Shown here: positions 6,665 through 8,753 of the stretch, piece by piece
Layout: each line of letters begins with the position of its first letter
Position numbering within the stretch: the first letter of the stretch is position 1
Origin: Bermanella sp041589295
GTDB lineage: Bacteria > Pseudomonadota > Gammaproteobacteria > Pseudomonadales > Oceanobacteraceae
Assembly (NCBI GenBank): GCA_041589295.1
Contig: JBFHVZ010000177.1
Coordinates: forward strand, 1 to 8,753
Length of the DNA stretch: 8,753 bases
Direction of reading: 5' to 3'
The notes under the pieces: generated by a model
The model's database searches: none
Seen by the model: only the letters and a program-made list of their open reading frames with translations
What the model was told of the DNA's origin: nothing
Position numbers and translations under genes: made by a program

Positions 6665-6693
6665 AAAAAAGCGCATCTTTGATGCGCTTTTTT
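6665..6693 (+). terminator. Intrinsic terminator after hupB
   Basis: AAAAAAGCGCATC (6665-6677) pairs perfectly with GATGCGCTTTTTT (6681-6693) around a TTT loop, with six T at the end. It is a strong rho-independent terminator, probably bidirectional. The ppiD start codon is only 37 bases beyond the last T. Confidence 0.94.
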
Positions 6694-6730
6694 CTTATCG
6701 GGAAGAGTTTTATAAAAGGTTGGATGCTCC

Positions 6731-8560
6731 ATGCTTCAAAAGATTCGTGATAATTCTCAAGGCACGGTTGCCAAGATTATCGTTGGTTTAATTATCTGTA
6801 CGTTTGCCTTATTTGGTATCGAAAGTATCGTTAGTCTAGGTGGTGGAGATGACGCCCCAGCAACGGTGAATGGAGAGGAAATCAGCGAGTTGGCAGTGGC
6901 GCAGCGAGTTGATGTGCAAAAACGTCGCTTCCAAGCGCAGTTTGGTGAAAATTTTGACCCAAGTTTTCTAAATGAAAAGATGTTGCGCGATGCAGCAGTA
7001 CAAAGCTTGGTTGAAGAAAAAGTAATGGCCCAAGCAGCCATGGATGCCGGTGTTTATTTTTCTGATCTCGAAATTGATCGCATAATAGTTAGCTCTCCAG
7101 AATTTCAAGAAGCTGGTCAATTTAGTGCGGCTCGCTTCGATCTAATTTTACGTAATGCGGGATTTACTCGTGCTACCTACCGCGAAATGCTGCGCAACAC
7201 ATTGATGTCTAATCAAGGTCAGACGGCGTGGCAAGCAACAGCATTTGCAATGCCAACAGAAGCTGTGCGCCTTTCTAAATTAAATCAGCAGACGCGTGAT
7301 TTTGCGCTGATTGAATTCAAGCTTGATGAAATTAAGAAAGACATTCAGGTGTCTGATGAAGAGGTTGCAGAATACTACGAAGCCAATAAATCTCGCTTCA
7401 TGTCAGAGGAAACAGTAGCTGTAGACTATGTGGTATTAAGTCAAGCTGCTCTGGCTTCTGGTGTTGAGGTTGATGATGAAGAAGTTCAAGCTCGTTACGA
7501 ATCTATGAAGGCAGAGGCAAACTCAAAACGTGAATATCGCGCTGCACATATTTTAGTTCTAGGTGATGATGAAGCTGCTAAAGCAAAAGCTGCTGAAGCA
7601 CTTGCTAAATTAGATGTCATGTCGTTCGATGATGTTGCAAAAGAGTACTCTGACGATGATGCCTCTAAGTTTTCCGGTGGAGACTTAGGTTATGCGGATT
7701 TGTCGATTTTTGAGCCAGAGTTTGCAGAAGCGTTACGTGGTTTAAGTCAGGGACAGGTTTCTGGTTTGGTTGAGACTCGTGATGGTCAGCATATCATTAA
7801 GTTGCTTGAAACCCGACAGCCTGAAGTTGCGTCGTTTGAAGATTTGAAAGACTCCATTGCCAATGAGCTTAAGCTGGAGCAAGCAGCAGCCTTATATGCT
7901 GAGCGTTTAGAAATGCTCAAGGACGAAGCGTTTTCATCAGAAAAACTGCAGCCAGTTGCAAAATCTTTAGGCCTAGAGATTAAAACCACTGAAGCCTTTT
8001 CTCGTAAAGGTGGTGTGGGTGTAGCGTCTAATCGCGCGTTTGTTCAGGCTGCATTTGCTGAAAACGTATTGTTCGAAAATGCCAATAGCGAAGTAATAGA
8101 TTTAGGTGAAGGTCAGTCAGCCGTGTTGCACGTTAAATCTCATAGTGAGCCCGCGGTGCGTCCTTTGGAAGAGGTTGCCCAGCAGGTTAAGACTTTAGTA
8201 TTGAACGAGAAAGCAAACTCTGCGCTGGCTGAAAAGGCAGAAGAGGCATTGGTTAAGGCTAAAGCTGGTGAGTTAGATGGCTGGGTTTCTAAAAAGGGGT
8301 TGAAGCGCGATAGCAAAGATGCGAATCAAAAAGTGCTTACCAAAGTGTTTGCTTTATCGCTAGATGAAGGTAAAGGTAAGTTTGCGACAGTTGATATTGC
8401 TGGTGGTAAAGTTATCGTTCGCCTTGATGGCGTAAATCAGGCTCAGGTTGCTGAGGCCGGTGAAGAAGAAGTGAATCAAGTTAATTATCGTCAGGCTCGA
8501 AATGAATTTAGTGCCTATCGTCAATACAAGATTGAATCTGCAGATATAGATCGCAGCTAG
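6731..8560 (+). CDS. ppiD: Periplasmic folding chaperone PpiD (SurA_N / parvulin type), membrane anchored
   Basis: An inner-membrane chaperone facing the periplasm that, in E. coli, sits near the SecYEG exit and receives secreted chains. The 609-residue product (623 in E. coli) has a short basic cytoplasmic start (MLQKIRDNSQG), one membrane segment at about 14-36, then a SurA_N-like chaperone region (about 40-190). A parvulin-type PPIC domain spans about 266-362, with AAHILV (271-276, His273), FSGGDLGY (314-321) and DGQHIIKL (351-358, His354). A helical C-terminal half follows. E. coli PpiD has little or no isomerase activity; this copy keeps both parvulin histidines, so activity cannot be excluded. 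The ATG at 6731 has GGA 6 bases upstream and AAAAGG 11 bases upstream. No clear promoter fits between the hupB terminator and the start codon. Its own terminator appears cut by an insertion sequence. Confidence 0.95.
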   Translation: MLQKIRDNSQGTVAKIIVGLIICTFALFGIESIVSLGGGDDAPATVNGEEISELAVAQRVDVQKRRFQAQFGENFDPSFLNEKMLRDAAVQSLVEEKVMAQAAMDAGVYFSDLEIDRIIVSSPEFQEAGQFSAARFDLILRNAGFTRATYREMLRNTLMSNQGQTAWQATAFAMPTEAVRLSKLNQQTRDFALIEFKLDEIKKDIQVSDEEVAEYYEANKSRFMSEETVAVDYVVLSQAALASGVEVDDEEVQARYESMKAEANSKREYRAAHILVLGDDEAAKAKAAEALAKLDVMSFDDVAKEYSDDDASKFSGGDLGYADLSIFEPEFAEALRGLSQGQVSGLVETRDGQHIIKLLETRQPEVASFEDLKDSIANELKLEQAAALYAERLEMLKDEAFSSEKLQPVAKSLGLEIKTTEAFSRKGGVGVASNRAFVQAAFAENVLFENANSEVIDLGEGQSAVLHVKSHSEPAVRPLEEVAQQVKTLVLNEKANSALAEKAEEALVKAKAGELDGWVSKKGLKRDSKDANQKVLTKVFALSLDEGKGKFATVDIAGGKVIVRLDGVNQAQVAEAGEEEVNQVNYRQARNEFSAYRQYKIESADIDRS

Positions 8561-8584
8561 CTCTCATACTTGATTGCCCCCCCC

Positions 8585-8614
8585 AAAAAAAATAAAAAAA
8601 AGCCGCTTTGCGGC
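8585..8614 (+). terminator. Truncated bidirectional terminator after ppiD
   Basis: GCCGC (8602-8606), TTT loop, GCGGC (8610-8614), preceded by A8-T-A8. The mirror-image T tract expected after 8614 on the + strand is absent; instead the sequence goes straight into the IS end. On the - strand the hairpin is followed by a long T run and would work as a terminator. So it probably stopped transcription both ways originally and now stops only - strand transcription well. Confidence 0.65.
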
Positions 8615-8643
8615 CACTGCTGTCCCACAGTTTGGGAAACGAG

Positions 8644-8726
8644 AAAGCCTGAATCCAAATTGTTAGAATGTGATTGTCAAGAAAACATCTAATAATAAGG
8701 AATTCAGGCTTTGTCGCATTCTAACA
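8644..8726 (+). promoter_or_regulatory. Overlapping inverted repeats covering the transposase start site
   Basis: Arm A, AAAGCCTGAATCC (8644-8656), pairs with A', GGAATTCAGGCTTT (8699-8712), 13 bp with one bulged A. Arm B, TGTTAGAATGTGA (8661-8673), pairs with B', TCGCATTCTAACA (8714-8726), 13 bp with one G-U. A' includes part of the ribosome-binding site and two bases of the TTG start; B' covers codons 2-5. Known ISs such as IS10 and IS50 use similar hairpins to block translation of read-through transcripts. That this element does so is inferred. Confidence 0.7.
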
Positions 8727-8753
8727 CTGCTTTTCACCAGTTGCTAAAACCCA
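8711..8753 (+). CDS. IS4-family transposase, N-terminus only (partial)
   Basis: Fourteen codons are visible before the window ends. Read from TTG as Met, the peptide is MSHSNTAFHQLLKP, which resembles the N-terminus of IS4-family DDE transposases with a DUF4372-type leading domain (pattern M-x-H-x-N-T-x-F-x-Q-L-L). An in-frame TAA at 8696-8698 rules out a start further upstream, leaving TTG at 8711 (or a much rarer ATT at 8702). AAGGA (8697-8701) is 9 bases before the TTG. The catalytic DDE region is beyond the window, so intactness cannot be judged. The rare TTG start and the start-site hairpins both suggest deliberately low expression. The family call rests on a short peptide. Confidence 0.75.
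   Translation, partial: MSHSNTAFHQLLKP

Larger units (their letters stand above)
8615..8753 (+). mobile_element. Left end of an IS4-family insertion sequence (runs off the window)
   Basis: The element boundary is inferred at or near 8615, directly after the terminator hairpin, where the sequence CACTGCTGTCCCA begins. TCCCA (8623-8627) and TGGGA (8633-8637) form a small stem near the edge. The transposase starts at 8711, about 100 bases in, a normal distance for this family. The right end and target duplication lie outside the window, so neither the exact boundary nor the terminal repeats can be verified. Confidence 0.65.

Noticed and set aside
6711..6716. TATAAA as a -10 element for ppiD
   Set aside because: The -35 position would be the T run of the hupB terminator, and transcription would begin about 7 bases before the ATG, downstream of the AAAAGG ribosome-binding site.
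1..8753. CRISPR array, tRNA or rRNA genes, prophage or defence genes
   Set aside because: No regularly spaced repeats, cloverleaf sequences or rRNA segments were seen, and all substantial coding sequence is accounted for by six housekeeping genes and one partial transposase.

Overview
The window carries a continuous block of housekeeping protein-quality-control genes, all on the + strand, in the order tig, clpP, clpX, lon, hupB, ppiD. This is the order known from Escherichia coli and many other gammaproteobacteria. Moderate base composition, a 90-residue HU close to the Pseudomonas/Oceanospirillales type, and canonical ClpXP and Lon sequences point to a gammaproteobacterium. A marine Oceanospirillales-like host is a reasonable guess but is not proven by the window.

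Layout. Bases 1-60 are a perfect, loop-less palindrome. A short leader with a candidate promoter (61-217) precedes tig (trigger factor, 218-1528), which ends in a strong intrinsic terminator. clpP (1646-2275) and clpX (2375-3667) follow with no terminator between them and look like one unit, closed by a perfect terminator at 3688-3716. lon (3802-6189) has a very good sigma-32 (heat-shock) type promoter at 3728-3756. hupB (6348-6620, GTG start) follows after a promoter-rich gap, and its own terminator is at 6665-6693. ppiD (6731-8560) is the last complete gene. From about 8615 to the window end is the left end of an insertion sequence with the first 14 codons of an IS4-type (DUF4372-like) transposase read from TTG.

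How the genes work together. Trigger factor meets nascent chains at the ribosome exit. ClpX unfolds substrates and feeds them to the ClpP peptidase. Lon degrades misfolded and regulatory proteins. PpiD is a membrane-anchored periplasmic chaperone at the Sec exit. HU beta is a nucleoid protein and, in E. coli, a known Lon substrate.

Most of the window is ordinary, and I see no new multi-gene system. The parts worth a second look are non-coding. The IS start region has two overlapping 13-bp inverted repeats in the order A-B-A'-B'; one covers the ribosome-binding site and start codon, the other covers codons 2-5. The IS appears to have landed exactly at the hairpin of the ppiD terminator and removed its T tract. 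The 60-bp palindrome sits at the left edge. An exact 12-bp motif is shared by the lon and hupB upstream regions. Terminators sit unusually close to the clpP and ppiD start codons. The palindrome at one edge and the IS at the other suggest the window may be a whole assembly contig, which is an inference.
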